Below, one piece after another: positions 44,137 to 52,595 of a DNA stretch of 64,000 nt. The DNA is from UBA11740 sp035635855 (GTDB taxonomy: Bacteria > Acidobacteriota > Blastocatellia > Pyrinomonadales > Pyrinomonadaceae). The position numbers and the translations under genes were made by a program. Below the pieces are notes generated by a model. That model did not search any database. It saw only the letters and a list, made by a program, of their open reading frames with translations, and was not told the DNA's origin. Where the stretch lies: the NCBI GenBank assembly GCA_035635855.1, contig DASQAF010000017.1:87932-151931 (forward strand), given 5' to 3'. Every line of letters starts with the position of its first letter. Positions within the stretch are counted from its first letter, which is position 1.

Positions 44137-44594
44137 GCCGGGCTCGGACCGTGGCGCGGAGTATTCTTAAGAAACACCGAATTACTGCCCCGCCAATTGA
44201 TGTTAACAAGCTAATAGCGGCCGAAGCGCCGGGATATCGGGTCATCTATGAAGAACGGTGGCCCTCCGACATGTCAGGCCTCACGAATCGGACCGAAAAA
44301 ACAATCCGCATTAATAAGAAGCATCCACCCCTAAGGCAGAGATTCAGTATGGCCCATGAACTCGGACACATTTGTCTCGATCACGAGACGATTCTGCCCC
44401 ATCGTATCGAAGAGGAAACGTTAGGCAGAGACTTCGAGAAAGAGGCGGACGAATTCGCCAGTGAACTCTTGATGCCAATCCAAATGTTCAAAACGGCTTT
44501 CAATTCAACTCCCAACCTGGATACCCTCGCACAGCTATTTCAAGTCAGCACATCGGCGGTGTCTGTCCGTCTTCTCAAGCTTCATCTCATTTGA
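44124..44594 (+). CDS. ImmA/IrrE-family zinc metallopeptidase (CapP-like)
   Basis: 156 residues. The zinc site is clear: 'RFSMAHELGHICLDH' (HExxH) followed by 'EKEADEFASELLMP', the third-ligand helix of the family. The N-terminal part 'AGSIL...PPIDVNKLIAAEAPGYRV'-like region is also standard for ImmA/IrrE. Expected to cleave the adjacent HTH protein and so switch on the genes nearby. Overlaps that gene by 13 nt. Confidence 0.9.
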   Translation: MGAVGRARTVARSILKKHRITAPPIDVNKLIAAEAPGYRVIYEERWPSDMSGLTNRTEKTIRINKKHPPLRQRFSMAHELGHICLDHETILPHRIEEETLGRDFEKEADEFASELLMPIQMFKTAFNSTPNLDTLAQLFQVSTSAVSVRLLKLHLI

Positions 44595-44670
44595 TTTCTC
44601 CTTAAAGTGTCACGCACTTCGTATAGGTGATGGGAGCGATCCCGATCATCTTTCAGAAGGGAGAATTCAA

Positions 44671-44949
44671 ATGGAAAACGAATTAGAGAAGCATGACTCT
44701 CCGTGCCACACAATATCTGTCACCACGTTGAGCGGAACAAGCACGGGTTACTTTCACTCAAGTGACACGTTGCAGGAAGTAATTAATTGGGTCGTGCGCA
44801 AGCAGAAACTCGTCATTAACGGCCCAATGGTGCTCTCTTACAATGATCGCGCGCTAAATCCGGCGAACACGATCGAGAGAGAGGAATTACCGCAGGTTGC
44901 AAAATTAACGTATCTGGCGGTCGTCGGTGGCGGCGGACAATTGAGGTGA
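44671..44949 (+). CDS. ubiquitin-like modifier
   Basis: 92 residues with a beta-grasp pattern (about 13-85): two starting strands, the helix 'DTLQEVINWVVRKQ', the strand 'MVLSYNDRALNPANTI' and a final strand 'KLTYLAVVGGGG'. The C-terminus is GGGG (86-89) plus QLR, so a tail must be removed to expose a diglycine. AGGGAGA precedes the ATG. It is followed at once by E2-, JAB- and E1-like genes, as in bacterial ubiquitin-like operons (described by Iyer, Burroughs and Aravind; Bil/Bub systems). It may belong to the DUF2604 group, from memory. Confidence 0.85.
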   Translation: MENELEKHDSPCHTISVTTLSGTSTGYFHSSDTLQEVINWVVRKQKLVINGPMVLSYNDRALNPANTIEREELPQVAKLTYLAVVGGGGQLR

Positions 44950-44956
44950 CTACGCA

Positions 44957-45406
44957 GTGGACGCTGTAGTCAGTCATGAGCTGTTCGCCGAACAATTGGA
45001 AGAAGTTCGGGAATCCGACTTGCTTTCGATCAACCATTGGGAGTTATTGCGGGTGATCTACCCGACGGTTCTAATCCGCATGGGGCACCCGAGCGGCGCA
45101 AGGAGGAACTTCTTGCTCGACTTCAGCCGATACGATGATTTCCCCCCGTCCATAAAGCTCGTGGACGAAAGCGACGCACCCATGCTAGACGCGGCGAAGC
45201 TACCACAGGGAGGGCCACACTTCTTTCGTTACAACGCACCAACGAGCCCCTACCCGTCTATGTGCTACGACTTCACTTCTGAGTACTACGATTGGTGGCA
45301 TGCAGGCTCGAATTCGGTATGGCACAGCAAGCGAGGGAGCGCCGAGTACCGCGTTCTTGGCATATTGAATCAGTTGTATCAAACGTACAAACAAACAAAT
45401 GGATAA
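44957..45406 (+). CDS. E2-like (UBC-fold) conjugating protein
   Basis: 149 residues from GTG 44957 with GAGGTGA 8 nt upstream. The N-terminal helix is followed by strands 'VLIRMGHPSGARRNFLLDFS' and the proline turn 'DDFPPSIKLVD', a UBC-fold pattern. The single late cysteine, Cys103 in 'YPSMCYDFTSEYYDWWHAGS', is the likely catalytic residue. The HPN tripeptide of eukaryotic E2s is absent. Context (modifier 8 nt before, isopeptidase overlapping 8 nt after) is the strongest evidence. Confidence 0.75.
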   Translation: MDAVVSHELFAEQLEEVRESDLLSINHWELLRVIYPTVLIRMGHPSGARRNFLLDFSRYDDFPPSIKLVDESDAPMLDAAKLPQGGPHFFRYNAPTSPYPSMCYDFTSEYYDWWHAGSNSVWHSKRGSAEYRVLGILNQLYQTYKQTNG

Positions 45407-45962
45407 CGCAAAACTCATCCGTAATGAGTCTGTCGAAGAGTCGGACACTCTTTCCGGCTGGCTCAGCATATCCAAACCCCTGATGACTGCCGAGGAATTC
45501 ATATTTCTTTTGCCGCATCTCATATCTATTAACGCAATCGAGGAGACAGAGAACTTCTTGCGACAGGCAGGCGCCCAGGACTGCGAAGGAGCTGTACTCT
45601 GGATCGCTGAGAGAGAGGTTGACAGTTTTAGGGTTCAGCGAGTGATCGCCCCGAGGCAGAGTGCTAGTCGCTGGCATTTTGATGTTCCGCTCGAAGAACG
45701 AATACGGATCGCGATGACCCTAAGAGAAGAGGAGGTCGTTCTGCTGCAAGTCCATTCGCATCCGGAAGAAGCATTTCATTCGCCAACGGACGACCGCAAG
45801 GCAATGGTTGACCGCCAGTGGGCTTTGTCGATCGTCGTTCCGAACTTCTGCCGTGATGGAATGCGTGACCTGAACAAGCTATCTGCGTATGCGCTCCGCG
45901 GACCACTCGACTGGGTGCAACTATCTTCCGTCCAATTGCAAAGGCTCTTAGTGATTCAGTAG
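45399..45962 (+). CDS. JAB/MPN-family isopeptidase (deubiquitinase-like)
   Basis: 187 residues. The JAMM zinc site can be read: Glu63 ('CEGAVLW'), His119 and His121 in 'VHSHPEEAFHSPTDD', a serine within it and Asp131. Such enzymes process ubiquitin-like precursors or remove them from targets; here the modifier's QLR tail is an obvious substrate. It overlaps the E2-like gene by 8 nt and stops 2 nt before the E1-like gene. Confidence 0.9.
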   Translation: MDNAKLIRNESVEESDTLSGWLSISKPLMTAEEFIFLLPHLISINAIEETENFLRQAGAQDCEGAVLWIAEREVDSFRVQRVIAPRQSASRWHFDVPLEERIRIAMTLREEEVVLLQVHSHPEEAFHSPTDDRKAMVDRQWALSIVVPNFCRDGMRDLNKLSAYALRGPLDWVQLSSVQLQRLLVIQ

Positions 45963-45964
45963 TT

Positions 45965-47530
45965 ATGAAAGAGATACTCGAACAGAACATTCTGGCGATC
46001 AACCAGCTCAAGCTAAACCTAAATGCAGTCGAGCTAGGCGAGTTCCTTCAGACTCGTCAGGTATCCCTGATTCTCTCGGACGAAACACCCGCTCACATGG
46101 CCGCATTGAGAACCGCCACTGATCTTTTGGCTCGTCTTTCCTTTCAGGTCAATGTAAGTGCCAGAACGTCATCTCTTGACCGTCAAACGCGCAAGTTAGT
46201 AGAAAGCGCCAGGAGTTTCGGCTTCGACAATATAAGTCAAAGAAGACCACCTAATCCTGATTTGATTGTCGCGATCGGCATTGAGTCAGCTTCAGAAAGC
46301 AGCCTTCAGGCCTACGCTTCTGGTTGGAACATAGGCATTACTAGTTTGCCGGGGAAGAGTGACCACGTCCAAGCTTCAAATCCTATTTGCGGCGCGATGC
46401 TGGGAATCCTAATCGCGTCAGAGGCTTTCAATCGAATGGTCGGTCCGCTGCTTGGAAAGCATGATTTCCCGTCCGAAATTCTTGTCTCATTGCTCGACTA
46501 TTCTTCCACGGTATCTGAGGAGCCTGCTGAGCTAACGGACTTACTCATCCCTCAGGCTACGCTAATCGGCTGCGGCGCCGTAGGTGGCGCTTTCGTGTAC
46601 GCCCTATCGCTCCTTCCAAGCGTATCTGGCGAACTTGAAATCGTTGATCCCGACTGGTTCACAAGAACAAATCTCCACCGCTATCTTCTCGCCATGCCGG
46701 ACGATGTCGTCGACAATCGCGTCTATAAGACTCAGCGCGCCCGGGATGTACTGAGGCATCATCGCGCACTGAACGTGTCAGAGTACCGAAAGAATTTTTC
46801 TGAATTCCTGGATGAAGACTGTGACGAGAGGAGAATCCCTTTCCTCATTTCAGCCGTGGACAGCCATGGGAAGCGCAGAGATCTCGGTCGTGAGACACCG
46901 CAGGAGGCGCTAAATGCCTCGACAGGCAATTTTACGCTCGCCTTATCAACTCACTATCAAGCATATAGAGACCAAGGTCCTTGTCTGGGCTGTCACTATC
47001 CTGCGAGTGACGCAGAGCAAGAGCACTTCGCCATGATCGCCCGCGAGATCGGCCTGCAGATTGGTGAGGTTCAGATGTTAAGCAACGCGAACGCCCGAAT
47101 GACGAGCGACTTGTTAGCGAGTATCGCAGTATTTCGCGGTCAACCCCCGCATAGCTATTCCGAATTTGCAGGCCAGCCATTCGACAGCTTTTACCAACAT
47201 GGTATCTGTGGGGGGATCGAAGTCGAAACGCCCTCAGGTCATGCGGAGATACCGCTAGCCCATGTTTCTGCGGCCGCTGGCATTCTCCTCGCGAACGAAG
47301 TCGTAAAGCGGTTTTCACCGGAGTTGGAACGCTATGCTCTTGATAACTTTCTGCAGCTTGACTTGTTGAATCTCACTAGTTGTTGGTTCTCGGAGAGAAG
47401 GCCTTCGCGCCCAGGCTGCGATTGCCAGAAGCAAATTTATCGGCGACGTTTTGGGCAAAAATATGAAGCGTGGCCGGCGGCACCGTTGACCTCTACTACC
47501 CGCAGCTCGGGTGTTCAAACAGTCATATAA
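45965..47530 (+). CDS. E1-like (ThiF-family) activating enzyme
   Basis: 521 residues. An N-terminal half (about 1-190) looks like an inactive Rossmann-like domain. The adenylation domain has 'LIGCGAVGGAF' (200-210), the acidic strand end 'EIVDPDWFTRTNLHRYLL' with the R and N contacts, Lys255 and 'SAVDS' (D299). Zinc ligands are C340/C343 and C485/C487. C415 in 'HGICGGIEV' is a candidate for the catalytic thioester. It should adenylate the modifier's C-terminus and hand it to the E2-like protein. Last gene of the cassette, 25 nt from the convergent ATPase gene. Confidence 0.9.
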   Translation: MKEILEQNILAINQLKLNLNAVELGEFLQTRQVSLILSDETPAHMAALRTATDLLARLSFQVNVSARTSSLDRQTRKLVESARSFGFDNISQRRPPNPDLIVAIGIESASESSLQAYASGWNIGITSLPGKSDHVQASNPICGAMLGILIASEAFNRMVGPLLGKHDFPSEILVSLLDYSSTVSEEPAELTDLLIPQATLIGCGAVGGAFVYALSLLPSVSGELEIVDPDWFTRTNLHRYLLAMPDDVVDNRVYKTQRARDVLRHHRALNVSEYRKNFSEFLDEDCDERRIPFLISAVDSHGKRRDLGRETPQEALNASTGNFTLALSTHYQAYRDQGPCLGCHYPASDAEQEHFAMIAREIGLQIGEVQMLSNANARMTSDLLASIAVFRGQPPHSYSEFAGQPFDSFYQHGICGGIEVETPSGHAEIPLAHVSAAAGILLANEVVKRFSPELERYALDNFLQLDLLNLTSCWFSERRPSRPGCDCQKQIYRRRFGQKYEAWPAAPLTSTTRSSGVQTVI

Positions 47531-47555
47531 GCATCCAGGCGACCGCCGGTACATG

Positions 47556-50500
47556 TCAGGACATGAGGCTAACGGGGGAGGGTCTACTCTTGCCTTCGCA
47601 AAAATAAAGCGCCTTGAATCTGTCCATCTGCTTTATTTTGTCTATCAATACTCGTTCCTGTTGCGAGCTGGCCACATTCCTAACCAGCGCTTTGGCATCC
47701 GCCTCGGTCAATCGCAAAACGAGGTAATTCGCAATCGCAGAGAACAATGAAATGTTGAAATCCTTTGCCTCTTGCGACGCGAGCACCAGCGATATGCCGT
47801 ATTTTCGGCATTCCTTTGCCATAGTCGGGATGAGTTTCAATCCCGCAGCGCGATGAGCCTCGTCAAACACCACGGCATGCGTGATCTGGTCTCGGATGCC
47901 TCTGCGGAACATGTCCTTGTAAAGTCCATAGAAGACAAGCGACGCAAAGGCCTTCTGCAGATTGTCATTCTGGGTTGTGTGAATTCGAATGACGATAGGC
48001 TGATTGCTCTCCCAAAGGCTCTCGCGGGATTCCCCGAGATCGAAAAAGCCGTAGTCACCAAGTTCGTCCAAACGTGCCAGCAATGTGCGCAGGCCACGGT
48101 CCGGTTTCGGATCAGCTCGCAGAATTTCCACAAATCGCTTGAACTCGGGTTCCGGCAACTCACTCGGAACTGCGTTCGGATCATCCCACCCCACCTCAAT
48201 AAAACTGTCCTTGATAGCCCTACGGATACGCTCCGCCTGGATGTCCCCAAGTTCCGGGAAAATCGCGACGAAGATGTCTCGCATGGCTCCGGCCACATCG
48301 AGATAGGCCGTCCGGGATTCTCGATCCATGACTTGGAGCGGATTGAAGCCTAAGCCGCGGAAATCGATGAATCGCACAGAGTCAACTAGGCGCTGAAGCT
48401 TTTCGTCGATGTCTTGGTGATAAGAGAAAACAATCGGTCGAATGTCGGCTGCGAACATCTGCTTGCAGAGGTTCAGAAGACATGTCGTCTTGCCCATTCC
48501 GGGCAGTCCTGCTACCAGGAGATGAGGATTCCCCTTTACAGTTAGATGCCATCGGACCTCTGCACCAGTAAGCACGTCCATTCCTAGACAGACCGAGGGG
48601 ACTTCATCGACTCTGCTTACCTCGTTCTCTACAGTACTTCCCCTTTTCTCTAGCGATTCACCTTCGGGAACCGGTGCTACCTTGACGACCAGGTCCGAGT
48701 CAACATTCGACCTCTGACCTTCTTGTTTCTGCCTCACCGATGGACCACTAGGAGTCCGCCCTCCATCTTTTGGAAGCTGCGCGATAGACTCCAGGCGAAA
48801 ATCTGAGTCAGGCAAAAGGCCCGAGCCGAACAAGAATATCCGCGTATCCCATCCAGCGGGAGAGATTTCCAAAGGACCGGTGCCGGCGTACTCAGGACAG
48901 AACACCCAGCCGCGATCACCGTTCTCCATTTCCCCAAAGGAGTAGTCTCCTCCCTTCTCGATCATGCGATCTATCTCAGAAGCCATGACTTCATACTGTT
49001 CTTTCGGCAAGTAATGCCTGTGCGCTTTGTCGGCGTAGAAACGCAATACGCGGGCCAGTCTTGCACGCCGGATGGCCCTGAACGAGGAGGGAGCATTGTC
49101 CTGGCAGTACCATTCATCCCAGCGCTTACGAAGTGACTCGACTTGCGCACGAATCCCCTCCAAGACCTCTGGGTTGCGAACGGCGCGGAGATGTCTGCGG
49201 TATTTTACCTCAATGAAACGGAACAGCAGCCCTTTGCGCGGAACGATCGATACATGTATCAGATCGGGCCGCGAGTCTCTTTCGTCTTCATTCCCCTCTT
49301 TTGCCGCCAGAGGCGGAAGCAAATCACGAACATCATCAACCGGAATGATGAAGCCGCTTTCAAGGGATACCCAACAATCGCTACTGTCCGGAGCATGCCG
49401 GCAATTCGCATGGCAGAGTGCAAGGGCAATGAGTTCCGAAGGTGGTGCTTTCTGCCCGGTGAGACGAATGGCCAATCGTCCGCTGAGCGCTTTGAGGTGC
49501 TCCATAAGGAACTCAGCGTTCCGGCGGCTGCGGCTGAGGCCCATCTGATCGAGCGCGCGATCGAGCAAATTTCTGACCTCTTCGAGATTGCTTGTCGAGG
49601 TTATCAACTGTAGGCAGCCAAGATCTTCGCGTTCAGGAACGCAATCGATCACGTACGCGTCGTAGATATCCCTGTTGTCCTTGGGTGAATCAAAATACTC
49701 AACTCCAGCATTCCGGTCTAATGTGATGACCCAATCGCACAGTCGGTGAAGTTCTGCCAGGCTCTGCGCTTTCTCGGGAGAAATCTCCGTTCTCAATGTT
49801 GGGAGATCCCCACCTCCGATGCTTCGGGCGACAGACCGTTGTATGGCCTGCTGCAATCGGACCAATCGGTCGGTGTGCGTTCGGTCTGACGGATGCTTTT
49901 CCCCGTCAGTAGAGAATAGGAGGGCGCTCCGCCATAGCGGAGAAGGAATGCTTGAATATTCTCTTTCCAAGAATGAAAGAAGGCCGAAAGCATACAGTGG
50001 TCTGGACCTTGTCATTTCCTGCTTGCTTTCTAGCACGACCCGTGACTCAAAGGTGTCGAATGCAACGGCAAGATGAGCCGCCGTCTTCGGATCCTGGTCG
50101 CTCTTACGCGCCCAGCGCAGCCTTGGTAGATTGACTCCACCCGGCAGGCTCAGCGACTCCAGCATCCAATAATCGTCGGGGGATAAGACTCCCGCGCCGC
50201 TGCGGCGTTTTTCACGCGCCTCCGCTATGAACCGTCCGGCAACCCCCCGTTGCTCTTGTGAGGGATAAAGCTCCAGTACGAATGCCGTCCCTGTCTTCCG
50301 CATGTCCTCATCGAGGTCTTCATCGTCAGAGGCTCTGCGATAACGCTCATGAACACGGCCAAGCGATCGCGCCACGGTGAGACCATCACCCGCTCGGAGG
50401 GCGTGGATATGAAGTAGTCGCGATGTGTTGTGGCAATCCAGATAATTGATAATCTCGTTTCCCAGAACAGTGGCGCTCTGCTTTCCCACCGTCGGCACAG

Positions 50501-52595
50501 TGTCCGCGGTCTCGCTTTCACCCAATGCTCTTGCGAGAATCGCGACGGCGGCCTTAGGCTCCTTGTCGTAATCGGGAACCATACCAACGGCGTGGAAACC
50601 GAGTGTGTCGGCGAATACAAAGGAACTTCCAATGTCGATGCCAGGCAGGAACGCCGGGAACATCGCACCGTCCAAAACAGATAATTCATCTCGAACGTCC
50701 TTGGGACTCATATGCTGCTCGAAGGCTGCATAAAGCACGAGGTTGTCATAAGCGACGAGCCAAGCAACACGCAGCGGATGGCTGGGCAGGACAATGAGTC
50801 CGATAGTCCGACCCGAAAGTGATTGCACCTCTACAGTATTTGCCAGAGCCAAGGATGGATCGCCTTCATCTAGCAGGGCGGTCCAGGCAAGCAGATATTC
50901 CTTCACGACAGTATCGAAAGCTTTCGAGTTCTCATCGTAGACTTGGCCGACGCCTCCCCCACAAGCGGCAAACCTTTCTCCCATCCGGCGGCTTGCTATT
51001 GCCGTGCGATCCCAAAGTGTTTCCCACAAAGTTCCCGAAGAGGATTTAGGACGGGCTAAAGCAACGAACTCTGCTTCACTAGCCCGCGCGCCTGAGGCTC
51101 GCACCTTTACGCGCCAGCGCCCAATCGCTCCCGCTTGTTCGGCCCATTGCTTCTCCACTTCATAGATCAAGGATGGGCGAAAGACCCGAAAACTCTTGCC
51201 GCGCTGCGGTGTCCGTAACACCACGAAGCTTTTGGAATCGATAGGGAGATGATCGGCCGAGGACGCAAGTGCCAACACGAACTCTCGACTATCTAGTTCG
51301 ATTAGTCCTTCGCTGAAAGTCCGAACCTTCTTGCCAACACCTCGTTGCTCGTGTCCGGGTGGCTGGCCGAACCGAATGAGAAACTCGTCGCTCTCCTGCG
51401 GTTCGATCGAATTGTTACCTATAACAGAAACAATGATCTTAGCCGAGATCAGAGCATCCTCACTCAGCATGGAAAAGTCATCGTTGCTGAACCGGCATTT
51501 TTCTTCTCTCTTAGCGGAGTGTGTGACCTCGCGCGAAGCGAGTTCCTCGTCCATATCCGTCAGGACGGAGACCCGATACTCCACAGCACCCTGTTCAAGA
51601 TTCTCAGGTCGGACTCTCCATCTCACTTCAAGCTTTGAGTAGTCGCCTGTTCTGTCCGCATCGGGTTTGAGAATAAGAACGGGCGGTTCGAGGGACTCAC
51701 CCTCCTCAACAAGTCCTGACCACTTGGCTGTTCTTCCGGCGTTTGTTCGCCATGAGGAAACCTCCACATTCTGAATGACTTGGGCTGTACCCTCAATCCG
51801 CAACGAGTTCACCCAGAGATGTTTCTTGTCGAAAAGCTCCGCTAACGCCGTTAGAAGCGGTTTTGTGGCCGCCGAGTTGAGAAAGCGCTCTAAGTCTCTG
51901 GCTTGTTGCTCAGAGGGGTTCAGCAGCCTGAGCGGCTCAATCCTCCTAGCAGGAGTAAGACCTGAAACTGCCGTTCCGAGAAGTCGATCCACGAAGATCC
52001 TGGAGAGATCCAATCCATTGGTATCCTCTGATTCTTCAGCTTCTTGAACAGGCCACAGGCCCAGGAGATACACATACTCGCCTGGATGCTTCTTATCCGA
52101 CGCTATCCGACAGAGGAAATCGAATTCCGTCCATAGCGACACACTGAACCGACGACCATGACCGCGCGCGATTCTCACTGCACGCTCGGCATACTTCCGG
52201 TTCTTGCCGGACAATTGTCGCGTTACCTCGTTAGCTGCTAAACGGAGGGCCTCCTCGAACAGGATTGCTTCGTCGACTTCTTGCGCTGCACTGTAGATCC
52301 CATCCATACCGGCGCCGGCCCGCGCGGTGTCGACTAACAGTAGTGTCGCGTCCCCCTTCGTCTCGCGCATCTCGACAGCGCGATCCGCAGTAGTCGTCCG
52401 TGCGTTCAAATTCTCCGAGTCCGCTACTCGCCACACCTGCCAGTCACGTGGAGCGAATGAGGGAGCACTAGCAAGGGCCTGAACTACGTCGGGTGTTAAA
52501 CAGCGCACGAAGGCCAAAGCGCCGGTGTCGGCTTTACCGAGCACGCGTTCGAACGCAGAGCCAAGTATCCTACCGTGGAGGTCAGTCCATTCCAT
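47556..52595 (-). CDS. very large HerA/FtsK-like ATPase of a defence module
   Basis: 1679 residues from the ATG at 52595 (AAGG upstream; 14-nt overlap with the preceding gene). The first 1300 residues have no motif I recognise. The C-terminal 320 form a RecA-type ATPase of the HerA/FtsK sort: Walker A 'GLPGMGKTTCLL' near 1364, Walker B 'HAVVFDEAHRAAG' near 1575 and a sensor strand 'GISLVLASQEAKD'. Large proteins with this tail occur in DptH- and MAD8-like roles in phage-defence operons (from memory). Last gene of the three-gene minus-strand operon. DNA translocation or pumping is inferred. Confidence 0.75.
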   Translation of the reverse strand: MEWTDLHGRILGSAFERVLGKADTGALAFVRCLTPDVVQALASAPSFAPRDWQVWRVADSENLNARTTTADRAVEMRETKGDATLLLVDTARAGAGMDGIYSAAQEVDEAILFEEALRLAANEVTRQLSGKNRKYAERAVRIARGHGRRFSVSLWTEFDFLCRIASDKKHPGEYVYLLGLWPVQEAEESEDTNGLDLSRIFVDRLLGTAVSGLTPARRIEPLRLLNPSEQQARDLERFLNSAATKPLLTALAELFDKKHLWVNSLRIEGTAQVIQNVEVSSWRTNAGRTAKWSGLVEEGESLEPPVLILKPDADRTGDYSKLEVRWRVRPENLEQGAVEYRVSVLTDMDEELASREVTHSAKREEKCRFSNDDFSMLSEDALISAKIIVSVIGNNSIEPQESDEFLIRFGQPPGHEQRGVGKKVRTFSEGLIELDSREFVLALASSADHLPIDSKSFVVLRTPQRGKSFRVFRPSLIYEVEKQWAEQAGAIGRWRVKVRASGARASEAEFVALARPKSSSGTLWETLWDRTAIASRRMGERFAACGGGVGQVYDENSKAFDTVVKEYLLAWTALLDEGDPSLALANTVEVQSLSGRTIGLIVLPSHPLRVAWLVAYDNLVLYAAFEQHMSPKDVRDELSVLDGAMFPAFLPGIDIGSSFVFADTLGFHAVGMVPDYDKEPKAAVAILARALGESETADTVPTVGKQSATVLGNEIINYLDCHNTSRLLHIHALRAGDGLTVARSLGRVHERYRRASDDEDLDEDMRKTGTAFVLELYPSQEQRGVAGRFIAEAREKRRSGAGVLSPDDYWMLESLSLPGGVNLPRLRWARKSDQDPKTAAHLAVAFDTFESRVVLESKQEMTRSRPLYAFGLLSFLEREYSSIPSPLWRSALLFSTDGEKHPSDRTHTDRLVRLQQAIQRSVARSIGGGDLPTLRTEISPEKAQSLAELHRLCDWVITLDRNAGVEYFDSPKDNRDIYDAYVIDCVPEREDLGCLQLITSTSNLEEVRNLLDRALDQMGLSRSRRNAEFLMEHLKALSGRLAIRLTGQKAPPSELIALALCHANCRHAPDSSDCWVSLESGFIIPVDDVRDLLPPLAAKEGNEDERDSRPDLIHVSIVPRKGLLFRFIEVKYRRHLRAVRNPEVLEGIRAQVESLRKRWDEWYCQDNAPSSFRAIRRARLARVLRFYADKAHRHYLPKEQYEVMASEIDRMIEKGGDYSFGEMENGDRGWVFCPEYAGTGPLEISPAGWDTRIFLFGSGLLPDSDFRLESIAQLPKDGGRTPSGPSVRQKQEGQRSNVDSDLVVKVAPVPEGESLEKRGSTVENEVSRVDEVPSVCLGMDVLTGAEVRWHLTVKGNPHLLVAGLPGMGKTTCLLNLCKQMFAADIRPIVFSYHQDIDEKLQRLVDSVRFIDFRGLGFNPLQVMDRESRTAYLDVAGAMRDIFVAIFPELGDIQAERIRRAIKDSFIEVGWDDPNAVPSELPEPEFKRFVEILRADPKPDRGLRTLLARLDELGDYGFFDLGESRESLWESNQPIVIRIHTTQNDNLQKAFASLVFYGLYKDMFRRGIRDQITHAVVFDEAHRAAGLKLIPTMAKECRKYGISLVLASQEAKDFNISLFSAIANYLVLRLTEADAKALVRNVASSQQERVLIDKIKQMDRFKALYFCEGKSRPSPVSLMS

